Assembly (NCBI GenBank): GCA_905331475.1 | Contig: CAJNYU010002170.1 | Coordinates: 1 to 64,000 of the forward strand | Direction: 5' to 3' | Source of the DNA: Rotaria socialis | Lineage: Eukaryota; Rotifera; Eurotatoria; Philodinida; Philodinidae | DNA: 64,000 nt | In this document: positions 12,583 through 24,400 of the stretch, piece by piece | Layout of the letters: each line of letters opens with the position of its first letter | How positions within the stretch are numbered: the first letter of the stretch is position 1 | Program-made: the position numbers and the translations under genes | The notes under the pieces: model-generated | Told to the model about the DNA's origin: nothing | The model's input: only the letters and a program-made list of their open reading frames with translations | The model's database searches: none

Positions 12583-15325
12583 GTGAATTACCACTTATGC
12601 ATGTTTACTACAAACAAATCGCATCTTGCAGCATTACCCATCGAAGTAATTTACCAAATTTTCGATTATCTCGATGTAGAAACAATTCTATTTTCGATTC
12701 GGTGTGTGAGTAAACAACTCTATTCTGTGGCTACTACTTATAATCGTTATGAATTAGACTTTCGTTACATATTCCAATCTGATCTGCCCGTCATAGCTCG
12801 TATTATTAATCCCGAAAATGTCGTTTCAATTACGATTTCGGATGAATTATGCGCAAATAATCAAGTTAACTTATTTTTTTCTCACTTTCGTATTGATCAG
12901 TTCATTCGACTGCATTCATTGAATCTTATCAAAGTAGAAGCCCATGATTTGAACAAATTCAAAGACCACATAATGAAATGTTCACTTAGAACATTCTCAA
13001 TTTCGTTAGATAGATTTCACAACACCATGCATATGTCACTTATATCATCTATCTTGTCACATCGAGATCTTTACAATTTCGAATTTAAAGAATTCTCTAA
13101 TGTTATCAGTGAGATGCAATGGCCTAATCAATGCAGTTTGAAACACGTAACAATATATGAATGCCATTTGGAGACAATTTATCATATTATTACCCGCTTA
13201 CCCTATCTACAAACGTTAGCTATAGAAAACTTTTGTAATAACAGTTTCGGTACAACTGTTGTTATAGATGATTCTGATACTGATCTGAGAACTAATTTAA
13301 CTTCGCTCTTATTAAATCGTTGTACAAATATAAGAATGAACCATGTTGAAGCACTCCTTTCACGATTACCTGCATTAAAGCATCTTCGATTGCTCGTTCC
13401 GAGGTGTGAATATAAGAATGAACTGTTTGACGGTTCTAGGTGGGAGGAGTTCATCCGATCGAAATTGTCTTTATTGAACAAGTTTGAATTCTCATTCCAC
13501 GTTAGTAAACATTGGATTCCAAACGATGTGACCATAGAATCATTGATTGCACCGTTTCGAACTCCGTTCTGGCTTGAAAGCAAACATTGGTGCATCAAGT
13601 GTGATCTTGAAAAACAAATACACCATGAAGCGTTTCATCTCTATTCGCTACCACTCTTTCAAAATTACTTCTCGTGCCCTGAATACCGAAATAGGATTCG
13701 ATATTCAATATTGAACGTCGCTGAAAATAGTGCCACTATCATTGCCAATACAAGTGAATTGTTCTTGGAATTGAACAAAACGATGTTTAGTGAATCTCAC
13801 GAAAATGTAAGCATTATTTGAAATTTTGAAATCCATTATTCCTTTTCGAAAAAAACATGCTTTTGAACAACAAAGTCAGTAAAATATTATTGTGACTTAG
13901 AATTGAGTCATGCGTAAGGTTTATCTTAGATTCGTTCTCATTGAATTTTAAAAAAATTTCTTGATTCCAACGATAAGCAGTTAGTATTGACTTTCGGTAT
14001 TCACCTGGCATATGAAAACTCCTCCTTTTTATCACTTAAGTTATGGAATCAGTATTCAATATTTTAAACAAAAACATTTGGTGACTCCACAGTTCACAAG
14101 TGTTAGCTTCTATTTATGTTAGGGGATATATACTGAAGCTATGTCTTCTTTACATATATAAATATAAGCTTACATACATAATATGAATATGAAGCCACGT
14201 AGAAATATATGTATATAATTTATTAATGTTGGTTATGAACGATCAACATGGATATGACCAGCAGTAGAGATGATAAAGAGAAGAAGAAGAGAGAGAAAGA
14301 GAAACAACGGATACATATATAGGAATAATCTAAGTGCGTAATATAATTTAACACTATCACGTGAATAGTGTTTTCCAATGGATTACGCAACAGAACGGAT
14401 AATAACTAGAGCGTAACACTGTTGATGTTGGATAGTGACATCTACAGGATGCTCACAACAAGATATTTGAAATGATTGAGTATAGTGCTGCAACAAAAAA
14501 ATGTCTCTTCATTTTCAACGAAGATCAGTCATCGTTTCGAATTTTCTACAATTTAAAGTATCATCTTTACTGGAGGGTGTGTGGGTTGAGGGTGAATCTT
14601 CATCTTAATTGAAACTCACACCCACACCCTCAAGATCCGTACCGAGTTTATTAAAATTCTTCATTCGGAATACTTCATATTTCCTATTTGAATGTTTTAA
14701 AATATTCTACATTTTTTTGCTTTAGGTCAATTCAACACCAAGTTATTTCTTTCAAAATGTAAAAATACTTAGCCTCATAATCAATCAAATAGGGTCTGTG
14801 GATTTAATTGAATATATTTCAACCGTTGCTAATTTATCCAGCCTTGAAAAATTGACGTTGGTGCTTTGGCCTAAGACTGAGATTATAAGTTTCAATGCCA
14901 GCGCAAAAATTCTATTCAATCAAGCATCGAATCTTCGTTCAATTGAAATAGTGTGTGATTTTGATACAATAGGGATGATATTTATGAATGATATCCTTTC
15001 AAACTTGCCACGCTATGTCAAACATCTTGAAACTAGTATTCAGAATGTGGAACACGCAATAATGATGCTGGAGAGAACCGAATATTTGCAAATTGCCAAA
15101 TTTCAAGTAACTAATGCAAATGAATTCTGGAACCATATTACTCAATGGCTCTCCCAAAGCGGAAGAAAAGCTACTATTAAAAGTGATTCCTTGCTTCATC
15201 GCTACGTAGGGGCACCGCCTATATCTATGATGTACCTGTGGTTTAGCAAGAGCATGAATAAGCAAAGGGATACATCAGTGAAAGAGAAACGTATGAAGCT
15301 CATGCATACTAGTGATTGTTCATAA
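12583..15325 (+). CDS. F-box/LRR protein, two exons
   Basis: Exon 1 is 12583-13806 (408 codons, ending before GTAAGC). Exon 2 is 14726-15325, after TTTGCTTTAG. Both junctions are phase 0, giving about 607 residues. The F-box is at about 14-55 (LAALPIEVIYQIFDYLDVET). The rest is LRR-like (RLPYLQTLAIENF, LTSLLLNRCTNIRMNHVEAL, RLPALKHLRLLV), continuing in exon 2 with NVKILSLIINQIG and SLEKLTLVLW. The first exon alone would read 4 codons into the intron and stop, so the split is well supported. The 919-bp intron carries a GGGTGTG hairpin. An alternative start is the ATG at 12598. The likely role is substrate receptor of an SCF ligase; the target is unknown. Confidence 0.85.
14573..14632. repeat. 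GGGTGTG-type hairpin inside an intron
   Basis: GAGGGTGTGTGGGTTGAGGGTG pairs with CTCACACCCACACCCTC across a ~22-base loop. It sits in the intron of the F-box/LRR gene, in the same dispersed family as the copies at 1.6, 33 and 34 kb. Confidence 0.65.
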
Positions 15326-16139
15326 TTGGGTGATTTATTTTCTTTGTACATCCCCTTGATTTCTACCGCTCATTAACGTGTTAATCGATTTTTCGTATAA
15401 CTGATTTTTGAATGGCATTGTACATTTTTATGATTATTGTTCTCGGGTGTGGACGTGGATTTATATTGATGGAATATAGGGCAACCACACTCTCACACTC
15501 AAAAGTCGAACTCTAAAATAATGATAAATTATTTGTAGGCTCAGATTTTTCGGCCTCAAAATGTTCATAGAAATCAATTCAAGAATTTTTCTAATTTAGA
15601 TTGTCTTCGCATAGGTATGAATCAACAATTTCTGATCAACGAAACGGAGGGAATTCTTTCATGTGAACCTTGCCACTTCTCCTTTTTTAATCTATTTCCT
15701 ACGTTGAGTGTCACTTGTTTATGATTTTCGAGACGCCATTGTCATTAACGCGTCTATCGAAAATTCTAAAATTTTCAACAATCAAGAACTAAAGATTGTT
15801 CGGTTAGACAACAAATGTCCATTTATTCTATGCAACGTACAAAGGTTTCTTCCTTTCCACTCCGCCTGTTTTACATCATAATGTCGTTGATTATTCCTTT
15901 TAACTTCTATGAATAATAATGCATTAAAACATCTTTGTTTAGCGTATGTTCGAACTTCGAACTCAACAAAAAGTTTTTTGTTTACCTTATGATTAGCTAT
16001 TCGTTCTCACACATCCATCAACATGGGATAAATTCGAAGTTGCAAGAATTATAGAAGTGAATAGAATAACATCTCTACCACTTTTTATTTTAATTTTGAA
16101 AAAGAATCAAAATCATAGAGGATTTAACAAAACATATTA
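15326..16139. other. Convergent intergenic region
   Basis: This separates the plus-strand F-box/LRR gene from the minus-strand ART-TPR gene, so both end here. No ORF is present. It contains a GGGTGTG hairpin at 15445-15500. Confidence 0.5.
15445..15500. repeat. GGGTGTG-type hairpin repeat
   Basis: GGGTGTGGACGTGG on the left and CCACACTCTCACACTC on the right, with an AT-rich loop. The right arm is more diverged than in other copies. Confidence 0.45.
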
Positions 16140-18317
16140 CTACTTTCGAACGATGCCTGCTCGACGCACCAAAGCCGATCGCGTCCTTTCAAGTTCTTCT
16201 AAGTAATGCTGCCGTTTTTTCCGTTCGGGATCATCCATACCAAAAGCGACTTTAGCAATATCATCAGCTTTTGCAGCATGTTCAATGGCTTTCAATTCGT
16301 TCTTTTGCATTTTATATAATCTTGCTATATTATCATGAGTCAAGACTAATGAGGGATGATTGGTTGGCAGGGATTTCTCTTGTACGTTAAGTGCTTTTTC
16401 ATAATGTGAAAGTGCTTCTTTATAATTTGAACGTTCGGATTCGTATTGATGTCGTTCAGCAGCTTCACTACCCATTTTACGAAGAATTAAAGCTATATTA
16501 CTATAGGTAGTAGCAAGAGATGAATGATATGGTGGAAGGTAATCGAGTTTGATTTCTAATGCTTCTTTATAACTATGAAGCGCTTCAGAATACTTACCCT
16601 GTTCATCAAATACCGAGCCAATATTATTGTAATCGATAGCAATCTCGAGTGGATTAGGTTCTGACATTCCAAGATCGATCTTGAGAACACATTGATAAAA
16701 TTTCAATGCTACATCAAGTCTATTGAGGTCCTTGAAAATTCCGCCAATATTCGAATATATACTAGAGAGTCGAGAATCAGTAGGTGACATATAACTTTGC
16801 TTAATAGTAAGTGACTTTTCGTAATGAGACAATGCTTCTGGCAAATTATTCATTTGCTTAAAAACATATCCAAGCTGGTTGTGTAAGAAAGAACATTCTG
16901 TTTTATCACTAATAGATGTTGCTTCGAGCAGATCCTTATAGATTGATTCAGCCTGCTTGAATTGTCCCATCTTGATCATTAATTGACCAAGTCGATGCCA
17001 ACTATTTCCATTTCCAAGTGAAACTCGCATGTGCTCAATAAGACGTGCGAGTAATGGATCTCTTTCATCCACCAAGGTTAAATTCACTTCCCATAGACCA
17101 TCTTCTATCTCTTTTATCTTGCCGATTTTACATACAGTAGAAATAGAGAAAAGTATCTCATTTTCTGAGGATATAGCACTAAATTCATGTATAGAAGCGA
17201 AAGGCACCGATGAATTGAATGATTCAATTTCTATTTGAAATAAAACACGCGTTTTATCAGGTTTATCTGCCTTGTTTGGAATAAAAGACATAGCAACGCT
17301 TTTTTCAGTGCTTGTCGACAAGAATTGATCAAAAGAAATAAGACCATTTTCTGATTTCTTCAAGTTTTCAAGTTCGTTAGTCGGGAAATATAGTCCTCGA
17401 TAAACAAGCGATATTGGTTTATTGTTACTTGGTTGAGAATGTAATTTTTTTATTTGTTCATGAAGATCTCGAATAATGAAGCCCATTTTCATTAAATGTT
17501 GGACGTTGAACTGTCTGAGAGCTGCATTGAGCGTTTCGTATAGAAAACTCGGTAACGTATACCACCATATCGGCAAATGTTGTGAATATTCTCTTTTTAA
17601 TTGTTTGATAATATCTATGTTGCTGTTATTATCTTTGTAATATGAAGTGAAATGATCCACGAATCCTTGTATTTCCATTTTTGAATCGCTTTGCATTGTT
17701 AAAATACATTCTTTGAATAATTGCAAATACATGAATGATGTTGGGAGTTGATCTGGATTATCTCCCGATGACAGGGGAACAATGCTTATTGGTATTAAAT
17801 CATTATTTAACTGTCGAATAATCTTTCTCAATGCATTACAAAGTGCTTCAATATCGGTATAAATTCCTTTTATTTTAATATACGCTGTACTCAATTTTTG
17901 ATTGATTTGTTCACGATCCGAAAGTATATAGACGGAGTCAACTTGTACAAATGGTTGAACAAGAGGGACAATCTGTTGAGCAAGAGAATTTGACACGATA
18001 AGAAAAATTTTTTCGTCTTTGATCTCAACGATAGACTTGATGCATTCATTGATATTATTAAATGATTTGATGATATTGACAATGGATCGTATTTGACTAA
18101 TTGCGCTTTCATTTAAGCTCTTCGAACTTGAATCGAGCCAAAATACAATGAAATTCTCGCAAATCTGAAACTGTTCTTTTTCCGTTAAACCTTCTTCTTC
18201 CTTTAATTCGTTTGCAGTATTATCAATTGTCGATGAAGACTTAGCACTGGTGGATTTTGAAACGACATTTGACTTTTTCGAAGATGTTGCACTGAATTTT
18301 TGATTTCTTTGTGCCAT
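16140..18317 (-). CDS. ART-TPR: arginine-type mono-ADP-ribosyltransferase with TPR repeats
   Basis: A single-exon frame of 725 residues. Residues 50-190 form a receiver-like region (FIVFWLDSSS, KIFLIVSNSLAQQIVPL). The ART domain spans about 240-410 and has the full R-S-E-x-E signature of arginine-specific transferases: R307 in VYRGLYF, S334-T335-S336 in FLSTST, and E385/E387 in SSENEILF. At least six TPR units follow from about 440 (ALSHYEKSLTIK, ALKFYQCVLKIDL, ALHSYKEALEIKL, ALSHYEKALNVQ), of the kinesin-light-chain type. The enzyme should transfer ADP-ribose from NAD to arginines, with TPRs choosing partners. No signal peptide or membrane segment is seen, so it is probably intracellular. 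ART-TPR fusions are a large bdelloid family, and a broken copy lies at 10.1-11.4 kb. Catalytic residues look intact. Confidence 0.92.
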   Translation of the reverse strand: MAQRNQKFSATSSKKSNVVSKSTSAKSSSTIDNTANELKEEEGLTEKEQFQICENFIVFWLDSSSKSLNESAISQIRSIVNIIKSFNNINECIKSIVEIKDEKIFLIVSNSLAQQIVPLVQPFVQVDSVYILSDREQINQKLSTAYIKIKGIYTDIEALCNALRKIIRQLNNDLIPISIVPLSSGDNPDQLPTSFMYLQLFKECILTMQSDSKMEIQGFVDHFTSYYKDNNSNIDIIKQLKREYSQHLPIWWYTLPSFLYETLNAALRQFNVQHLMKMGFIIRDLHEQIKKLHSQPSNNKPISLVYRGLYFPTNELENLKKSENGLISFDQFLSTSTEKSVAMSFIPNKADKPDKTRVLFQIEIESFNSSVPFASIHEFSAISSENEILFSISTVCKIGKIKEIEDGLWEVNLTLVDERDPLLARLIEHMRVSLGNGNSWHRLGQLMIKMGQFKQAESIYKDLLEATSISDKTECSFLHNQLGYVFKQMNNLPEALSHYEKSLTIKQSYMSPTDSRLSSIYSNIGGIFKDLNRLDVALKFYQCVLKIDLGMSEPNPLEIAIDYNNIGSVFDEQGKYSEALHSYKEALEIKLDYLPPYHSSLATTYSNIALILRKMGSEAAERHQYESERSNYKEALSHYEKALNVQEKSLPTNHPSLVLTHDNIARLYKMQKNELKAIEHAAKADDIAKVAFGMDDPERKKRQHYLEELERTRSALVRRAGIVRK

Positions 18318-18616
18318 CGCTCAGCTGTAAAATTAAGATTTCAACTAGCAAATCATTTTATCGGTTCAAAATTTTAAACCAATCTACAAAACAAAATTTA
18401 TAGAATTATCGTTGCAAATAATACTAGCGAATAACATATTTATCGAACTCGAAAGCTCGATCAAAAGGATCAAGTCAAAAATTATCTTGTATCTACTCAA
18501 TTTATGAATGCGAAAAATTAATATGCTAGCACTGTATAGAGGAAGAAAGCGGTTACAGTGATTTATTGGTAAGACAGTATGTATATTCAAAGTTTTGTCC
18601 ATGCCAATGATTGTTT

Positions 18617-21156
18617 TTAGTTTTTGTTTGATTTAATGTCAGCGATTTCTCGGATTAAATCATTATAGGTAACACCCAAGTCATCGTTTGTAAAATCAAT
18701 GAATCTTCTCACACCAACAGCAATATTCAGCCATCCTGTAGGTTTATAATTAGCTTCAACGATCACTGGAATAATGGGTCGTTGCCGTTTTTTAATATAT
18801 TCAGCTGCCAATCGACATACAGTTGACAACCGATATTTATTTGAAAGACACATAACAACGACGTCTGCTTTTTCAGCTATACTTGCTACAACTGCTGGGC
18901 TGGCACTATACATATTATATTTATCCATCGCAAGATGATAAGGTGTGCTCGTTTTCAGGGTATCATAAATTCGCTGGCATATTTCTATATCATCTTCGCA
19001 ATAACTTATCATTACATATATGTCTGATATTGCGGTATCGCCTAAATTAAAGCGATAATCGCCTCTAACATATTGATAAATAGCTTTTGATTCTTCAAAA
19101 ATAACATCAGATGGCGTGATCTCTTGAATCATTAGTTGTTCTTTCTGTTTTTTTTCTTCTTGCCTTAAAATGAATTTATCTTCCTCACCAGTTTTCCATA
19201 GGAGACCTTCATTGGTCCCTCTTTGCTTCATATTATTTGACTTTGATTCACGATGAACACAGCTCATTAGTGGTTCATTATCTACTATTTTGTCAACGGC
19301 ATTCTGCCCGATAAATGAAACCGATAAAAGAATTCGCGCAGCCGTCTGTTGAATTTCATCTTCTTGACGTTTGTCATAAACACATCTCGCAAGTACTGGT
19401 ATGCCTCTGTCATCATTCGTAATCTCCTCCTTCACTTCATCATTTTGCACAATAACTAAAGAAAAAAAGAATAATTTCGTTCTTCATTTCTTGTTCGGAG
19501 AATTCTATCTTTTCGAAAAGTAGACCTTCTAGTTCATACCAACTCTTCTACAACCTAATTAAAATTTTGAATGCTAGATCAAAGGCAGATTTCAATGAAC
19601 TTACTTTCAAGATTAGTAAGTACACCGTTTAATCGAACCCCATGATATGTATGTTCTGGTTCATCGATCATATTTTCAATATAATGCAAATAATTTTGCA
19701 CGATTTCTGATGGATTATTGATTTGATCAATTTCTTTTTGATTTAGAATCGCTAATAATGTTTGGGATCCAAATTGTATGGTAAGATCTTTTGCGCGTTC
19801 TAATTCTGAACACGCATTTAAAACACGCATGTCTTGCCGCAATAGATAGAAAATTTTCTTTTCAAACACTAAATTATATAACAAAGTTATTGCATATGAA
19901 ACAAGACCAACATCTGCATGAAATAATTGTTGATTAGCATAAACACTTTCTATTAAAGATGAATGTGAAATTATTCTAATCATTCGACTGATGATTTTAT
20001 TGTTTGATCGTGAGCCTAAGAATAAAACATATTGGTGAGCTGAATTCAATTCTGAATCTCCTATTGTATAGTACATTCGAATTCAATCAGCAATGTGTCA
20101 GACTTCTATGAAAGGAAATTTCTGAACTTTTGGTAATTTCCTTTTTTCGGAAATCTGAATATACCTCAGAAATTGAGGTTTTCACATACCTCGATAGAAA
20201 TATTTCCTTGCTGTTGGTTCCAAGGCAAAATAATTCAATAGTTTAATGTGTAAAATCACTGCTTGTATTTTAGCACCTTTCATAAGGTATTCATTATTGC
20301 TGTCTAGGTTTTCTCCTTCTAATAAAATAGGTAAATGCTGTTTGAAAATATCCCGACTAAATTCTAACATAGGCGCACACAACATTTTCGATATATCAGT
20401 GCGACGCTTCCAACAACGTCGACTTAAAAATTCTGCACATTCAGAGATAAAGAATAATTGTTTAGGATTATAATTTGGCTGACGAAGATCAACTGTTTTG
20501 AAAGTATCAAGGTAAAAATTTGACTTTAGACATTCAATAATCGGATCGATTAGGACGTTATGATCAATATTGTCTAATTCAGTACAAAGATGAAGTAATC
20601 GATGAGCAACTTTATATTTGACATGGAACGGGGGGTAATCATTGATAATTAAATCATCTGTAACCAATTTAATAAATCTCTCAAAAAAAGATTTGGTTAA
20701 AAATATTCTTTGATATGACATTGAATTAAAACCTTCTTCGTCATCATAATAATTTAATTTTTCATTATTACCAATATAAAAGTTTTCTATTTCTGTATTT
20801 TTATGAAAACATAAATTTACTATGAAGTAACTTAATTCATAAAAGTGCTGCTCATCTTCTTTCGACATCGTCATCAGTCTTGCTTTCGCTAATAACATTT
20901 CAAATGTACGTCCAATAATGATGAAAAATTCATGCTTAATGATCTCCAAATTATCAAATGGTATTAACATGTAAACGGACGAGAATTCTTGGCAAACTGC
21001 GCTTAATCGATGTAAACCATCGACTCGATTATTAGTCGTATGCAAATAGGAAACAATTTCGTCGAGTATTTCTTTGGTAGTTTCGACTTTTAATATTAAG
21101 CGTTGTCTTCGAAGTTGATCAAGAATATTTAATGGTCGTTGAAGTATTAAATCCAT
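18617..21156 (-). CDS. Armadillo-like/TIR protein, three exons
   Basis: Exons are 21156-20190, 20060-19605 and 19455-18617, with matching phases and about 753 residues. The N-terminal ~600 residues are helical and armadillo-like (LYNLVFEKKIFYLL, ARILLSVSF). A TIR domain fills about 618-740: SDIYVMISYCEDD, then VVVMCLSNKYR, then RPIIPVIVEANYKPTGWLNI, ending RRFIDFTNDD. The position aligned with the catalytic glutamate of TIR NADases, 11 residues before IIPV, is alanine (CRLAAEY). NADase activity is therefore doubtful. Armadillo/TIR proteins with the KP-GWL motif are common in rotifers and molluscs. SARM1 is the nearest well-known analogue by domain order, but orthology is not claimed. An upstream acceptor (TTATTTTAG) lies 5' of the chosen ATG, so an unseen 5' exon is possible. 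Confidence 0.8.
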
Positions 21157-21177
21157 TTGAATGTAAGGAGAAATCAA

Positions 21178-21408
21178 TTTTTTTATCTAAAATAAAGATA
21201 TGCTACAATTGAAACTATCAGGCTAATGAGTGAATATTGTTTGGTTTGATCATTGTATGAAGTTTTACAAGCTAAGTTTAGTATTCTCACTGAAACAAAA
21301 CTTATCTTATGTGTATTGCTCATGAAGAAAAAAAAGCAACGCATTGGTGTTTTCTTTTTTATTATCGAATGAAATTATCCAATTAAAGTTCATATACTTA
21401 AGGAAATA
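21178..21408. other. Spacer between two minus-strand genes
   Basis: About 230 bp separate the stop of the SAM/macro/TIR gene from the acceptor or start of the ARM-TIR gene. It would have to hold the upstream 3' end and the downstream promoter. No clear motif is seen. Confidence 0.4.
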
Positions 21409-24400
21409 TTAGTTCGTTGTCGATTGTCTGCAAAACTCTTCGAATTCCAGGATATTCTTTAGCTTCTGTTGAATAAAAGCTTCCCTAGCGCTACTTAGGC
21501 GTTTAGTTTTCCAATACTCATTATTTGGATCATCGAGTTGATTTCGTTTTTGTATTTCTTTTGGTTTTTTCAATTCATGTCCGATTTTCCCTTGTAAAAT
21601 GTTGGATTTTGGATCGATCTTTTTCTCATTAATACTTTCAGTGAGTTCTATAGTTCGTTTAACTATACGATCCCAAAGTGGTGATTTTTCAGTGATCTTT
21701 CGATTTTTTCTATATTTGTATGCGCACAATAATACAGCATCCTGTGTAATATCCCAGCCCGTGCTACCTTTTTTGATTTCTGTTGTAAAATTTGTATATC
21801 CATTTGCTTCTTCAGTTCGGTGAAATCGAACATCACGAGCAATGCAGCCTTGTAAATAGTACAACGATTCACATTGATTAGCCCATGAGCCAATAATAGG
21901 TACAACAGGATAAAAATAATGCGTATCTAAAGTATGATCAAAGGATGTAAGTCTATTAATTCTCCACCATGCCTTCTTATTAGGGATCGTAACTGGAAAT
22001 ATGGCATCGTTAAAATCGCCGGTTAATGTAAATGGTGGTATATTGCAAACGGCAGGATTGCCATTCGATGCTTTATCAATCCAACCTTTAATACAGAGTA
22101 GAAATGCAGCAAGATAATCGTCAACTTCAGTTATCTCTCCTAAAATCGGTAAAACAATGCAAGTTATTCATTTAAAATAGAGGAAAATGGTGATTACATG
22201 AGAATCCCACACCCAAAAGAACCTTATTACTCACTGACATTATAAGTGTATACATCACGATGGCTTTGCTCAGAAATCGCATCTGCATCATCCGGATTAT
22301 AACCATTTTCACAATCTTCAATAGCTTTTTGTGCAGCTTTAATTGAGTATTCTATATCATCATTTGAACTCTGCTCTCTTTCCATTAATTGTTTCACTTT
22401 TTCATCGTAAGTTTTTCTTCGTTGCTCGATTTGCTCAGCAGTAAGTTGTATTAATGGCTTTGATGCAAAATATCCATCTTGTAGTTGTTGATCTTCATTA
22501 GCAATAGCCTGTGAGACTGAGTATTTTTGACCAATCACACCAGGTTTTGTATGTTGAAGCTACAAAACATGATAGTCATGATGATTATTAGAATAATCTT
22601 CTATTGAGTGTCTAGAAAATTTTCCTCAAGCTGACTCACCATTTCCACCAACAATCTATCGTATTCTAAATCATAATTTTCATCTAATTCAAATTGAACA
22701 TCTTCTTCGAATAATTCATGATATAATTCTAAAACAGAAATATATTGAATCCAGTCTGATTGCAAGAGAGCGCTTTTTAAAAAGACTGGAAGTAATTGTT
22801 TTCCAACTGATTGCGCAAGTCTTAGCTGAACTAAACAATGTTCATCTGTTCCATAATTTTCACTAAACAGAATAACAATTAAATCTGATTTCTTCAGTTT
22901 AGGCTCGATCACGGATCTTGGCTGATCGGAGCAATCAGCATACACTGAATAACCTTCATCAATTAGACGATCAGTAAGAGAATCTGCTAATTTTTTATCA
23001 CCCGTGCAGTAGCTTATGACAATATTAAATGCATCCGGTACACTAACGAATGTTTGTTTCTTTGGTCCTTGGTGATTTTGATCAAGCTGCAGTTTTCTTA
23101 AAACAGGTGCTGGCAATGCCATTTTTTGTCTTACGATCGTATCCATTAATTTATACTTCTGTTCTATTTCATTAATATTAGATACTGAACCAACAAGTAC
23201 CAAACTCCGATCGGTTAAATCGTTTTTCGGTAAAACAAATCTTTCAAGACAATAAGAATAAAATCTATTAATTAAATGTTGATTCCAAATGTCAGAATCA
23301 AAGGCATGGCGAATTTCAATTGTTTTAAATTTTGTTTTACACAAATAAGTTCGAATGGCTTGATGACACTTAGCCACATTGCCATCGCTTGTTGTAAAAT
23401 TTATCGTAACACCTAAAAATATGTTCGAATCAATTAAAATATGTTTAAAAAGTTTGTTTTTAAATTTCTATATGCAACTAATGAATGTTTTTATGTGCAA
23501 ATGAACCAGTCGCTCTGATTGCACTTTGAAAACATATTTCACAGTGCCCAGGGCGAGAAAACAGGCAGCAAGATCTTACAAGAATCGTGCGTGTAATCAT
23601 ATCTGATCTGACAAGATCAGACGAAAAATCGTCATCTCTGATTTCTTACACTAAGTCGTATCAGACGATTCTTGATAGGTTCTGCTACCTATAGAAATTT
23701 CACTGTGATATTTTAATTAAACTAATATCTCCTTAAAATATCACGACAAATTTGTATTGAAAATAAATTGCATGCGCGATCTTTAAAGAAAATATAGTAT
23801 GATCTGATGCTTATAAGATTTCGTTCGGATTGTTAGCTCTGACGTCCGGTTTGCAAGGTCTTACGTCAGATTTTTCGATCTGGGTGGCTTTATTAAATAG
23901 TTGCAAATTCTATTGCATTACGTACTTGATATTGGATAAAAAAATTGCTCGTAATCATTATTGTTCGTCTTCGTTGATGATATTATGTGTGAAAATTGAT
24001 TATATAATTCAATCTGATTTCGATTAAAAACAAACAATATTCTCCAATGGAAGTGAGAAAATTGATCTTTTTTAAGTTGAATTTTTAGTTCATTAATAAT
24101 TTCTTCCGCCAATCGTATTCGAGGCGAATAATTTTCCCATTCATTCGTGCAAAATGCAATTGTATTCACTGTATTCGCACTAAGAATTGAAACATCTCTC
24201 AATGAATTGAAAATGAAATTTTCTATTGAATTTTTAAACGATAAATTATTCTTATCAAGTTTTACAGTAGACCAATATGGTAAGACATGACAAATCTCCA
24301 TAGTTCTACGACTATCATTCTCATTGTCGACCATACTGTCGGTCAGCTGACCATTCTGCGTGGCCTCATTGGTAATCACAGAAAGAATATTAAAATCAGC

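Noticed and set aside
13807..13821. Stop of the first F-box exon at 13821 as gene end
   Set aside because: The GTAAGC donor and phase-0 second exon at 14726 continue the LRR region.
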